Part shown: in pieces, positions 1 through 10,600 of the stretch
Layout: each line of letters starts with the position of its first letter
Position numbering within the stretch: the stretch's first letter is position 1
From: Magnaporthiopsis rhizophila
Lineage: Eukaryota > Ascomycota > Sordariomycetes > Magnaporthales > Magnaporthaceae
NCBI GenBank assembly: GCA_003049465.1
Contig: PYSS01000072.1
Location: 62,001 to 126,000, forward strand
Direction: 5' to 3'
DNA length: 64,000 bases
Notes under the pieces: model-generated
The model's database searches: none
What the model was told of the DNA's origin: nothing
The model's input: the letters and a program-made list of their open reading frames with translations, nothing else
Made by a program: the position numbers and the translations under genes

Positions 1-1945
1 TTCCCATGGCTGAAATATGCTCCTATGGCACTGCCTCGATCTAGGTCTTATGTGGCTGCCTGAGAAAGAGAGAGGAGGAGTGAAGCTGTGGCTGCACAGA
101 CCGCCAGTGTGTGCGTCGTCAAAGGGATTGTGAGATGGAAAGAGGTCTGAGGTGCAACATTGATTGGAGCTGTTCGAATCATGTATGCCATTATATAGAG
201 AGACATCGCTTTCCGGACATCCGGCCAGAGACAGAGAGAGGGGGGCAAAAAAAAGGGGACGAATCGGTGAGTCGATAACAGGGCATTGCCTAGTCACACT
301 GTCGTGCACGTTAGGCAACGGAGGGCAAGGCATGCATGTCTTGACCGATAACCGCGTGATAGAAAGGTGTAGGATTCTAGGCGGGGAGGCACAGCTGTGA
401 TGATGGGGCCGGATGTGACGACGAGGGCGAAGGAGTGACCGTGTGTTTTGCTGTGCCCCAAGCAGATGATATCTCGATTAGGAAAGCGAAGCCAGTGTGT
501 TGAGGAGGCAAAGACGGTGCGACCGGGCCCTCGAGAGCCGCGTGGAGAGACACGGATGCGGACAGCCGAGCTCCGGGGCCTCCTGGTCCTCTCTCCTTCA
601 GAATGGACGGGGGGGAGCTCGTCCAGCCGGAGCCCGATGGGAGGGCCGAGACCAAGGTCGGGTCGGCTAGACATGCACTTTTTGCTCCAGGGACCGTGTA
701 GCCCAAGTATCCCGCGGTTCCTCGTCAATGCCTTGGCGACGGCAAGCTGACGTTAGCGAGGGATTATCCCTGGTTTTCCCGACGGGAATATGTACTGCAC
801 CGTCCGTTCCAGGATTATGAGGTTACGTGCGTAGGTTGCATGCGAAAATTTTAACCCACTATCAAAAGGTCTCTGCTCCCCACCGGCTCCACGGCGCTGT
901 CAGCGCGAAACCTGACAGTGGGCCGAGAATCATGCCTGTCTGTCACCTACTTAGACTCGGGCGAACTCTGGCGAGTGTTCGGATGAAAAGCGGAAACACT
1001 AACCTTTATAATCCTGGAACGGTGCAAAGGGGGAGGAGATCCTCCATGGGTGATGCCGTGTGGGGCCGGAATGTCGCCTGTCATATTCCACAGCCTTGGA
1101 ACGTCGAGCGATCCCGAAAGACAACAAGCTCGGCTAGTGAACATGTTCCTGACCGGGGCTGGTGGGGGCGCTCTTGCACACCCCGTTATCAAATCCTGTA
1201 TCTGACCGCCTGCCTGTCTCCGGCAGACGCTGTCTGCCGCCAAAGCTGCCCCCTCACCGTGCCACCCAGTGGGAATGTCGAGCATGCATCCTCCCCGCCA
1301 CCTGCACGCGTCCCTTTGTTGAGACTGTGCCGGCCAGACCCTGGAGGAGGCCGTGGCTATTTTGGGCAATGATCTTCCTTTACGACCGGCCGTCCACAGA
1401 ATCTCGGTCATGGGTCCGAGTTGTAAATTGTTGAGGAAAAAGGCCCCGCATGACGGTGGAATGGCGATAGTATATTGCCTGGGATCTTGATTCGCCCGGT
1501 GACGGAAGACGTCCGAGGAGTGAAAGCGACATTGGGCCCGGTCTGTCGTAGCGAACAAGTGGCTTGGGGAGGGGATCGGATCTGCAGTCAACCGCACAAA
1601 GAAAGACAAAAAGTAGTAGTCGAGAGCCTGAAGCCGCATAATCGGCATAATCGAGGTGACACATGCCGGCAGCCGCGGTGAAGTGCATGCAATATTGAGG
1701 CAGGGAAGCGGAAGACTGCCTTTGTTGGCCAACAAGGTGCAAGGCCGTTTGACCGTGGGCTTCACAGAAAAAAAAAAAAAAAAAAAAAAAAAGGTGAACG
1801 GCTAGTGGTGGGAACCGGTTGTTTAGGAATGTATTCGGAGTATTACAACGAAGGAAGGAAGGTGAGGGATGGCAGTAGCATGTACGGGAATAGAACTCGT
1901 CAATATCGTAAAGAAGGCCGAGATGGCAACTACAGACGGAGCTGT
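1..1945. other. Intergenic, no supported gene
   Basis: Open frames on both strands here have no recognisable domain, overlap each other in several frames and look random. The only structure I see is a long A-tract near position 1780. The right part probably includes the 3' untranslated region of the cutinase-like gene. Confidence 0.6.
1768..1792. repeat. A25 homopolymer
   Basis: An uninterrupted run of 25 A residues in intergenic DNA. It could be the poly(A) tail scar of a retroposed sequence or simple slippage. I see no retroelement open frame or target-site duplication beside it. Confidence 0.9.
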
Positions 1946-2927
1946 TCATAGGACGGTGGAAACCAGGGAGACGGCCCCGACGCCTAGAGCGTTCAAGAAG
2001 ACCTTGGAGATGGCGGCGCCGCGGATAATACTCGGCGGGGCGCTTGACTCCTGCTTGGCATTGGCAGGCTGTTTGGCGCGCTTCTTGCGGACGGTGGATG
2101 CCAGCCAGTCGGTTGTCTCGTTGGTGTAAAGCTCGAAATAGTTCCAGTGCTGCTTAAGCTCGGCGTCCTCAGTCTCGACGGCGCAGATGGGGTCGCCCGA
2201 GTTGCAGTAGTCGCGCGTGATGTTGGTGTACTGGCGCAAGCCCTCAAGATGTTCGCCTGTGCGTGCCTTGACGCCGTCCAGATTCGATCCTCCTCCCACA
2301 TTGTAGGTTTCGTTGGCCGTGTGCTTGACAGAACCAAACATCAGGACCCCGGCGACTTGTTTGTTGGTTTGGTGTCAGCGTGCATGCCAAAGACGCAAGG
2401 GAGGAGGTCGTACCATGGGAGCCTGGCACCTCGGCCCGGCTGAGACCAGGGCGTTCCGGTTGCACACACTCCCAGATCGGACCACGCGTGCCGCCGAGGA
2501 TATCACCAACAACTGCTGCGCCTTGCGAATAGCCAACGAGCAACAGGCTCGAGTTGGGGCACTTCTTGGCATAGTCGGTCATCTGCCGCTGTCCGGCCTC
2601 GGCTCCCTCGGTGGCCGAGAGACACCAGGCGTCGTTTCCATCGGCGCTGGAGTTGGCAGGGTAGATGATATCCTCGTAGCCGCAGCCATCGCCGTGGAGC
2701 TCGCCGTCCGGGTCGGTGCACAGCCGGGCCAAGAGCTTGTGGGCGCGGCCTGGATAGGGCTCGTCGCTGCCCCGGGCGACAAAGATGTGGAAGGGTGTGC
2801 AGTCGCCAGACGGCCTGACGCTAGGCAGAGGCTCAGTCGTGTATTGGTTGCCCTCGTTGGGCTCGTCCTGTGCGAAACCGAGGACGGCCAGGGCGGCCGA
2901 TGCAAGGACGACGCGTGTCCAGAACAT
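1946..2927 (-). CDS. Secreted cutinase-family esterase, possibly GPI-anchored
   Basis: Two exons, 2927-2414 and 2355-1946, joined across a 58-bp GTACGA...CAAG intron, give 307 residues. The join restores the family core (SHVAGVLMFG). Residues 1-19 form a signal peptide. The cutinase fold nucleophile is in GYSQG (Ser134). Asp226 in the CNSGDPIC segment and His241 fit the catalytic triad (family knowledge). Several cysteines are spaced as in the cutinase/acetylxylan esterase family (CE5). The C-terminal ~20 residues are hydrophobic after a small-residue stretch, suggesting a GPI-anchor signal. It should hydrolyse cutin-like polyesters or acetylated polysaccharides outside the cell; the sequence does not decide the substrate. 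At 307 residues it is longer than classic cutinases (about 200-230) because of the C-terminal extension. Confidence 0.88.
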
Positions 2928-4340
2928 GGCTATCTACTGTGTTGTCGGCCGGAACAGCTGCAGCTCTGAGAGGCAAGCTGGATCCCCGAGCGAAGGGGAT
3001 GATATGGATGGTCTGGATGCATCTGAAAAGAAGGGCGGAGAGAAGGCTGGAGCGGCAAGATAAATACAGCCCATGATGGGCAGCTGCGAAAAGGGAGAGA
3101 AAATTATGCAAAGACGAAATCATGGCCATCCCAGTGTTGCCAGTGCCAACTCTCTAAGGGGGAGATATCCGACGCTTGGCTGGCTGCGGTAACCTTGGTT
3201 TTGGCGATGAGCAGCCCCATCGGGGAGTGCCGCCTAGCCGGCGCCTGGAGAAAGGCTTCGGGAAGAGTTGAGCGTGACGGGTGCCAAGGCTGGGCTCCTT
3301 TGACAGCCCCGCCGTGCCAAAGTGTCACCTGGGGAGATCCCAAAAGTGATCGATGACCAGCATCAGGCTGTCATGTTCGGCGAAGTCGGCCATGACCAGC
3401 GATGACAGCCAGGGCAAGCTCATCTTCCTTTGCCCGTCCAAGGTTAAGCAGGGTCAGGGCGGCAATCGTGCCTGGCATAGGCCGGTTCAAACATCAGGCG
3501 GTGCCAACCCGCACATCGAGCAGCCTGGTGGAGGTTTGGGGGAGGTTGTCGAGGAAAGATGGGTGCGAGATTCGGAATTAGCTGCCCCGCTGACGAAGCA
3601 TTTTTCCTGACTCCTAAACCGCGGCTCGACTGACTCGCGCGATGTCTACAGTGAGGGGTTGGAAGATTTCGGAGCTGTTCGACCAGCAGAATCGCCCACT
3701 AGAAGCCAGCGATCAGTGTCAGCTGCCAACTGCGCCGCCTGTTGGTCGCTTTTGCGCCTTGTCCGGGCCGCCGTTCGACATATCCCACCATGCCGGGACT
3801 GGGAATGCCGCATGTAAATCGTCGCCGTTGCACTAACGCTGGTTTTTCCAGCAATAGTATGTGTTTTTGCGTGCTGTCCTGTGTGCCGCTAGGGCTGTGT
3901 GGAGACAAAGCCGGACTGGAATGTGATCTCTAGACCAAACATCAAACCACCAACCTAACCACCATAACCAGCATACGTTGGCCCTGAGGTCATTCGTCAA
4001 AGAAAACATGCAGTCATGTTTGCTAGCTTCTGTTTGTCCCTACCGGCACGCTTGGGCCCCATGTGGGCTGTCTTTGCCTTTGTCTCGTCTGCGTCCTCGC
4101 CTCCTCCTCCTCCCTCGGTGTCTCGCCCTTTGTTGACTGGCTTGCTTGCGCCGCCACATACATACCCACCACATGTATCCTTCCCAGTGCCTTTGGGAGG
4201 ACGCCACTAGGCTTGCCATTCCTTCACTCTCTCACTTTGTTCCCTATGTGGACTCGGAATATCGTAGCCATAGACTTCTCCAAGCAACCTTCTCCTAGTA
4301 AACATCACTATCAAGGCGACGGTCCCGATATCCAGTCAGC
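2928..4340. other. Divergent intergenic region
   Basis: About 1.4 kb between the divergent esterase and DUF1996 genes. No open frame with coding character is seen. The last ~300 bp are rich in C and T, as expected of a fungal promoter/5' leader for the gene starting at 4341. Confidence 0.6.
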
Positions 4341-5546
4341 ATGAGACTACACATTGCCAAGCTGGCCGTGGTCGGCTGGGCAGCTGCCACCTTCCAACCC
4401 GCCGCCGCATTTTGGGTACTCAACTGCGGCAACCCCGTCGTCGTCGACCGCGTCGACCCCATCGCCAGCCCGGGAAAAGTCCCCTCGGGCCACGTTCACA
4501 CCGTCATGGGCGGCAACGCCTTCTCTTCCAACATGACGTACGAGGACGCCCTCAACTCGACCTGCACCTCGTGCGCCATCACGGCCGACCTGTCCAACTA
4601 CTGGGCGCCGGCCCTCTACTTCCGCCACCAGAACGGCAGCTTCTCCTCGGTCCCCAACTCGGGCGGCATGCTCGTCTACTACCTGCAGCGCGAAGACGAG
4701 CGGGACACGGACCACGCCAAGGGCATCGCCGCCTTCCCGCCGGGCTTCCGCATGGTGGCCGGCGACCCGTGGGCGCGCCGCCTGGTGGTCGACGTCGGCA
4801 ACAAGGAGGCGCAGTCGACGCTGCGCGCGCGCGCCGTATCCTTCGCCTGTCTGGGCCTGCCGGCCGGCGACCACGGCCTGACCTCGTTCCTGCCCAACCG
4901 CAAGTGCCCCCAGGGCCTGCGCGTGCAGGTGTCGTTTCCGTCGTGCTGGGACGGCGTCAACGTCGACAGCGCCGACCACGCGTCGCACGTCGCCTACCCG
5001 TCCGACATGGACAACGGCGTCTGCCCGGACTCGCACCCGCGCCGCATCATGTACCTCTTCTACGAGATCGTCTATCGCGCCGACGGCTTCGACGACCAGT
5101 GGGGGCCCGAGAGCTCGGACCAGCCCTTCGTCTTCTCGCACGGCGACCAGACCGGGTTCGGATACCACGGCGACTTCCTGAACGGCTGGGACGCCAAGGT
5201 GTTGCAGGACGCCATCAACGGCTGCCGCGGCGATATCCACGGCGCCGAAGACTGCCCGGCGCTCAGGGGTCACCTGCAGCCCGTGGCCAAGATGAACAAG
5301 TGCACCAAGCAGCAGGAGTTCAAGGAGCAGGTGCTCGGCGCCGGCCTGCCGAGTCTGCCGGGCTGTAACCCGGTGCAGACGGAGCACCCGGCCACGCAGC
5401 AGACCTGCGATTCCCCAAGCAGCGGCGGGGCGAAAGCCGTTCCCGGCCGGCAGAGCGAGTCTTCCGCTAACGGCCGAGAGACGCCTCTGCTGAGTCGGCT
5501 GGTGAGGCGGCTTAGGGATCTTGGTGGATCAAGACCACGTCCATAA
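4341..5546 (+). CDS. Secreted DUF1996 protein
   Basis: Intronless, 401 residues. Residues 1-23 are a signal peptide. The body matches the DUF1996 family of fungal extracellular proteins: an N-terminal GHVHTVMGGNAF block around residues 50-61, then YWAPALYFRH, FPPGFRMVAGDP, a CPQGLRVQVSFPSCWDG block and a SHPRRIMYLFYEIVYR block. The GDFLNGWD motif near residue 275 is also typical. Six or more cysteines in the domain probably form disulfides. The last ~60 residues are Ser/Pro-rich and unconserved in character. The biochemical role of DUF1996 is not known; members are common in saprotroph and pathogen secretomes. Codon third positions are very GC-rich, so the opposite strand is also open over most of the gene; that is a shadow. 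Confidence 0.9.
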   Translation: MRLHIAKLAVVGWAAATFQPAAAFWVLNCGNPVVVDRVDPIASPGKVPSGHVHTVMGGNAFSSNMTYEDALNSTCTSCAITADLSNYWAPALYFRHQNGSFSSVPNSGGMLVYYLQREDERDTDHAKGIAAFPPGFRMVAGDPWARRLVVDVGNKEAQSTLRARAVSFACLGLPAGDHGLTSFLPNRKCPQGLRVQVSFPSCWDGVNVDSADHASHVAYPSDMDNGVCPDSHPRRIMYLFYEIVYRADGFDDQWGPESSDQPFVFSHGDQTGFGYHGDFLNGWDAKVLQDAINGCRGDIHGAEDCPALRGHLQPVAKMNKCTKQQEFKEQVLGAGLPSLPGCNPVQTEHPATQQTCDSPSSGGAKAVPGRQSESSANGRETPLLSRLVRRLRDLGGSRPRP

Positions 5547-5782
5547 GGGAGAACCTTAGCTTCCGTTGTGTTCTAGCAGACCGACGGGGGTTGGCTCGGG
5601 CACATTTATGTCGATAGGAGAACAAAGGTTGATGGTAATGGCATAGCAAAAGCCAAACAGGAATCTGTCACATTTTTTTCCAAGTGCGTTCCTACCTGTT
5701 TATGAACGGTAAAAGAAATGCAATAGACTGATTAAAAGTAGACAACAAACTGCGATGCCAACCCGAATCCGTCCTGAAACGC

Positions 5783-6997
5783 CTACGGCCGAGCGCTATG
5801 GATCTTAGCCCTCATGGCACCGATATAAGCACGATCCGCAAGCCACGTCGGCAACAGGGCCACCATGAGCTGGATGTCGACGACATGCTGAAACCAGGGC
5901 GACAGCTGCCTCTGCCCCCTCCTCGCCGCCCGCCCGGCCCTCGCCACGACCGCCCGCGCGTACTCCCTCGAGTCGGGCGCCGCGGGCGTCGCCGGGTTGC
6001 TTTGCGACCTGACGTCGCCCGGCACCAGGGCCGTGACGTCGACGGCCAAGCCGTCGGCCTTCATCTCGACCGCCAGCGTCCGAGTGAAGCACAGCACGAA
6101 CGACTTGCAGGCCGAGTAGGTCGCGATGCCGGGGACGCCGAGCAAGCCCGCCGCCGACGCCATGTTGACGACCAGGGCGCGGCCGCCGCCTCCGCCATCC
6201 GAGGCGGCCGCGGCAGTTGCCATGAGCGACGGCAGCGCCAGGCGCGTGAGCCGCAGCGTGAAGCGCGCGTTGAGGTCGATGATGGCGTCCACCTCGGCGG
6301 GCTCGTACGCGTCGAAGCGCCGGAACATGGGCCTCACGGGCGCCGGCTGCCCGCCCAGGTTGTTGACGAGGATGGTGACGTTGAGCGCGCCAAAGACGGG
6401 GCCCAGCAGCGCCCGCTCCATGTCTTCGTAGGTCGCCGTGCTCGCGTCCATCACGACGGTCCGGACCGGGTTGCGGCCGTCGTCGTCGTCGTCGTCGCTG
6501 TCGCTGCCGCTGTCGCTGCCGGAAGAGGAGGAAGGGGAGAAGCCGACCTCGGCCCGGATCGCGTCCGCCGCTTCCGACAGCTCATCGGCTCGATGGCCAA
6601 GCAGCACCACTCCGAAGCCGAGCAGGGCCAGCTCCGACGCGATCCCGAGCCCGATTCCTGCCGAAGCGCCCGTTACGAGCGCCCAGGCCTTTGGGCCGGC
6701 GCCATCTTTGCCATTGCCATCGCCCTTATCCTTGGCTTTGGCTTTTCCCTTGCCTTTGCCCTTGTCCTTGCCGCTGTTGCCGCCGTCGTGGTAGTAGTCG
6801 CGCGTGAGTGGTACTTTGGGGAGGAGCCACAGGGCGGAGACGTCGTAAAGCTTGTAGCCGACGTAGGCCGCCGTGGCCAGCCCGATTCCTTGGAGCACGA
6901 TGCTGGCGGCGCCCGGTATCGCGATCGCATAGCCTTTGAGACCGACAGGCATCTTGTCAGGGGCTAGCACAGCCAGCCAGTTCCTGTCAATTGTCAT
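5783..6997 (-). CDS. Membrane-anchored short-chain dehydrogenase, 3-ketoacyl-CoA reductase/17-beta-HSD type
   Basis: Intronless, 404 residues. An N-terminal hydrophobic segment (about 24-48) precedes a Rossmann fold with TGASAGIG at 109-116 (NADPH-binding), NNLGG at 211-215, Ser280 in VNMASAAG, and Tyr293-x3-Lys297 in YSACK. Together these are the SDR cofactor and catalytic motifs. The arrangement resembles the ER 3-ketoacyl-CoA reductase/17-beta-hydroxysteroid dehydrogenase 12 group (established family knowledge), which reduces 3-oxoacyl-CoA in very-long-chain fatty acid elongation; the exact substrate is inferred. Two low-complexity insertions are odd: a Lys/Gly repeat at ~77-100 and a Ser/Asp run at ~154-173. 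The gene converges on the DUF1996 gene, with 236 bp between their ends. A possible duplicate of the housekeeping enzyme rather than the main one. Confidence 0.85.
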   Translation of the reverse strand: MTIDRNWLAVLAPDKMPVGLKGYAIAIPGAASIVLQGIGLATAAYVGYKLYDVSALWLLPKVPLTRDYYHDGGNSGKDKGKGKGKAKAKDKGDGNGKDGAGPKAWALVTGASAGIGLGIASELALLGFGVVLLGHRADELSEAADAIRAEVGFSPSSSSGSDSGSDSDDDDDDGRNPVRTVVMDASTATYEDMERALLGPVFGALNVTILVNNLGGQPAPVRPMFRRFDAYEPAEVDAIIDLNARFTLRLTRLALPSLMATAAAASDGGGGGRALVVNMASAAGLLGVPGIATYSACKSFVLCFTRTLAVEMKADGLAVDVTALVPGDVRSQSNPATPAAPDSREYARAVVARAGRAARRGQRQLSPWFQHVVDIQLMVALLPTWLADRAYIGAMRAKIHSARP

Positions 6998-7087
6998 CCA
7001 AAGTCAAACATGAGCCGAGTGAAGAACATGAAAAAGAGACGGAAGGTTATGGGGGATTCGGGCGCCCTTATACACCCTCAGCTGCTG

Positions 7088-7141
7088 CATTGCGCTAACT
7101 AACAGCACTAACTACGGTGGGTCGGCCCTTTGGGGATCAAC
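7088..7141. repeat. Diverged extra copy of the MITE arm
   Basis: This stretch contains gctaa, agcac and then cggccctttggggatca in the same order and nearly the same spacing as the left arm of the inverted-repeat element that starts 22 bp downstream. It looks like an older or partial copy. Alignment was by eye and the outer limits are uncertain. Confidence 0.5.
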
Positions 7142-7162
7142 TTCCCCTCATCAGTCGGCCTA

Positions 7163-7464
7163 CTTGCGCGGGCTAAAAGCACTCGCGCTGAGACGGCCCT
7201 TCGGGGATCAGCGCGGCAGCGCAACTTGTCGTTTTCTTTGTCAGCGGTTTTGATTGGCCCGATTTGCGTGCAGATAAAATGGACCCAAGTTATAGACCCA
7301 GTGTGGGTTTAAAATGGGGCATAGAGCTACATTTATTTTGTATGCAAATTGCCTGGCAGAATATGTTCTGAAAAAACGACAAGTTGCCCGGAAAACGACA
7401 AGTTGCACTGCCGCGCCGATCCCCGAAGGGCCGTCTCAGCGCGGGTGCTTTTAACCCGCGCAAG
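7163..7464. mobile_element. MITE-like element with 74-bp terminal inverted repeats
   Basis: Left arm 7163-7236 and right arm 7391-7464 are reverse complements over 74 bp with 4 mismatches, all C/T or A/G transitions. Both outer ends are flanked by TA (7161-7162 and 7465-7466), as expected for a Tc1/mariner-type target duplication. The 154-bp centre has no open frame of note and is AT-richer than the arms. A short direct repeat (aaaacgacaagttgc) sits at 7374-7388 and 7392-7406. No transposase is present, so any mobility would need help from elsewhere. It lies between the start of the dehydrogenase gene and the 3' end of LTN1. Confidence 0.75.
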
Positions 7465-7675
7465 TATCCTATCCAGCCCGCGATCCCGACCACTGCCCAA
7501 ACGACGAAACAAACTTTCTCAATGGAATGCTATGATGTGACCTGCTTAACCCTTTGGAGCAAAACCTCCTACATTGAAGAAAAGAATCAAAAATATCGCT
7601 CACACTTTTCCACACCACAGATTTTACCTTCATGCCTCCCAGTGATAACAACTAACCTACTGATACCCCGCCTCC

Positions 7676-10600
7676 TCACACCAAATCCGTGAACCGCTTG
7701 GCGGGGCCGTATTCGATCTGGTTCCGGCAAAGTGGGCACGTGTTCTGCGCGCTGGTCTGGAACCATTGGAGCAGGCACGAGCGGTGGAAGAGGTTCTTGC
7801 ACGTCCCGCACCGCTTGTCTGGCAACCGCTTGTCCGACGACACCAGGCAGTAGCAGATGGCGCACTCGTTCTGGTCCTTCATCATTGCCACTACGTTGCG
7901 CCGGAACGTCGTGATCCCGTCGATCACGCTACCGTGCGAGAAGGTGATGACGCCTTGGGTCGTCATGAGCCACGACTGCCATTTCTTCTCGCTGACCGCC
8001 ACCCGGTTGACAGAGACTACAGAAACCCCGTCGAGCGGATACGACTCGGGCATCTGGATCGCAATCGCCGCTTCGTCGTCGTCTACCTGGTATCCCACCG
8101 TCACCTCGCGCCCCCGCTTGCTGGTCTTGATTATGAGCTCCTTCTCATCGTCCTCGGGCGGCTCCTGCTCATCCCTCCACTTGGCCACTTCGTCCAGGGT
8201 GTGAGCGACGATGTGCGGCGAGAAGTATCGCGTCGTCCAGGCCTCGACCGCGATCCTCGTCTGCTTCGACCGGCACTGGATGTACCAAGACTTGACGAGA
8301 CCGGGCACGTACTTCAAAGCCAGGTAGTAGACGTGCACGAATAGCCAGTGCATGTTCTGCTCCTCCGTCTCCGCCTCGGCAAGATTGATGTCGTACGATG
8401 TGATCTGCTCGGCAGTGATGCGGGCCTTGTCGAGATTGAGGGGATGCGCCGCCGAGTGGCCGAGCACGTCAAAGGTGAGGTCCAACAGGGGACCAAGCGA
8501 GCCGGCGGCCTTGAGGTTTTCGTAGTATTCGCTCCTCAGCCTGAATGCTGCGGCACCGAAGGCGTCAAACACGACGAGCCATGTCAGAAGATATCCGCGC
8601 ACGGCCGTCGGGAACCCAACAAGAAGCTCGTCGTGGAACGTCTCAAAAGTTGGCGGGTCCAGCAGCAGTGAGAGAAGCTCCGCCGGCAAGCGCGGCTTCG
8701 TCTTCTCCAAGAGAATGTCCTCGGAAAGTTTAGCTTGTTCGCTGGGGACTTTCCGGTGAAGAAGACCAAAGGTGGCCCGTTGTATGTCCCTCGAAGGCGA
8801 GTTCATCAAGCTGTAGATACTGCCAAGGTCCTTGATGTGCTCCAGAGGGATCCGTTCCGTTTGCCTGCAGAGCAGAGCGTTGACCAGCTCGGCTGGCCGC
8901 GACGGCGCGCCGTCCTGTAGTTCCAAGAGCTGGAGCAACCCGTCCGTCTTGTCCACGGCAAACGACATTAGTGCGTCGGCGAGGTCGTCGTTGGGCTCAT
9001 CGAAGCCCTCGAGAAGGCTGATCAGTCTCAGTGAGGCGTGCATGTATGACAGCCGACGATCCTCCGTGTCTCTTGCAGCCTTGTCCCACAGATGACGGCA
9101 GAAGCCAAGGGCTTTCTCCCAGTGTGATCCGTAGACATCCTTGATGCACGGGAAGAGGTGACATAGAGCACGGCAGCATTCAGTGGCCGTCTTGCTGCCG
9201 AGGGTATCGGGATTGTCGAACCAGGACGTGATCTGCCTGACAGCAAACACGAGACGGTTATTGGCGACCGGCGGCCCGTCCGCGGCGTAGACTGGCACAC
9301 AGGTGTTGAAGAGGATGAGCGTCAGAAGCGTCTGGAGCGAATCCGGGGTTTTGGCGTAGGCTATATCGCTGACGAGGCGGTTCAGCATCATGCCAACGAC
9401 TGGAGACGAGGCCAGCAGCTCGCCATAGCCCGAAAGAATGGCTGCACAGGGCAAAACTGTGCCAGGTGTCGCACTCATGATGGATAGACTTGAGATCCAC
9501 GACTCCTGCTGCGAGGCGCGGAAGCCATGTCGCTCGGCTAGTATCTGGAGGATCTGGGCCAGCGCTCTCGCGCTGTAGACCGCGAGCGGGGATAGCGTTT
9601 GAGACTGCCCGATGAGGATCTTGACCAGCTGCCCAACGACGCCTTCTTTAGCCGGGACTCCACTCTGGCCAGGATCAGCGGCAACAATCAGGTCGTTGAT
9701 GATCCTGCGCGACGACGAGACCAGCTCCTCAGCCTCCGCCAGGTCACCCGGCTGAGAAAGGCTTGCCCAGAGATCGTTTTCTTCCATGAGTACAATCTGG
9801 TCGGCTACGATGAGTTCGACCAGAGCGAGCAGGCACAGGAGTTCTACCTGGAATTCCGATGGCAAAGACGCGATTTTGAGGTCGGACGACAATAGTTTGG
9901 TTGTGTAGATCGCCATCCGGGCCGGTACCGAGAGGCCTTTTCGGTCGCGAGAATGATAGTAATGCTCACGTTTGGGGTTCACCGATCCCAGGAAATAGGC
10001 GCCGCCCAGATCGCTGGTCAAAGACAGCGATGGGTTGAGGCTGCTGTTGAGGAAAAGGACGAGTTGTTCGAGCCACGTCGTAGTGCTGGGGAAAAGCTCC
10101 TCCAGGGACACGCCGGGCATCTGGGCCATTTTCGAAGCTTGATGGACCAGGGTATCGATCCCGAGAGATGTCGGGCTCGCCACCTCGAGATTCTCCTGGA
10201 TGATCCTGACGAGCGGAGGGCCGCCGTCGGCGTGGGGCTCTAGGAGGAGTCTCACCCGCTCAGCTTGGCTCGAAAGCTTCCGATCAGAGATCTCGGCCAT
10301 TGACAGCAGCTTGGTGACCAGACCCAGATGCAAATCGCTGTCATCCGAGAGCAGCGATGGCTTCCGCTGGGCAACTATCTCCAGCGCCTTGAGAGCAGAC
10401 TCGATCTCGGTCTCGGGCTGGTCTTCGAGGGCCGCATAGAGACCCCGGATGGTCTCGCTTAGCACCTCTGGCGCGAGGATGTCGAATGTGAAGCAGGCCT
10501 CGAACAGCTCCCAGCCGCTGCCTATCCCCCGTGCGCACTCCAGGCAATTGCGCTTCAGGTAGTCCTGCAATGGTGACTGCTGGCGTGCAAGCGGCGCGGC

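Noticed and set aside
947..1765. 272-codon minus-strand frame
   Set aside because: No domain, overlaps frames on the other strand, and composition is like surrounding non-coding DNA.
4347..5387. 346-codon minus-strand frame opposite the DUF1996 gene
   Set aside because: Shadow caused by GC-rich third positions of the real gene; Arg/Val/Ala-rich without domain.
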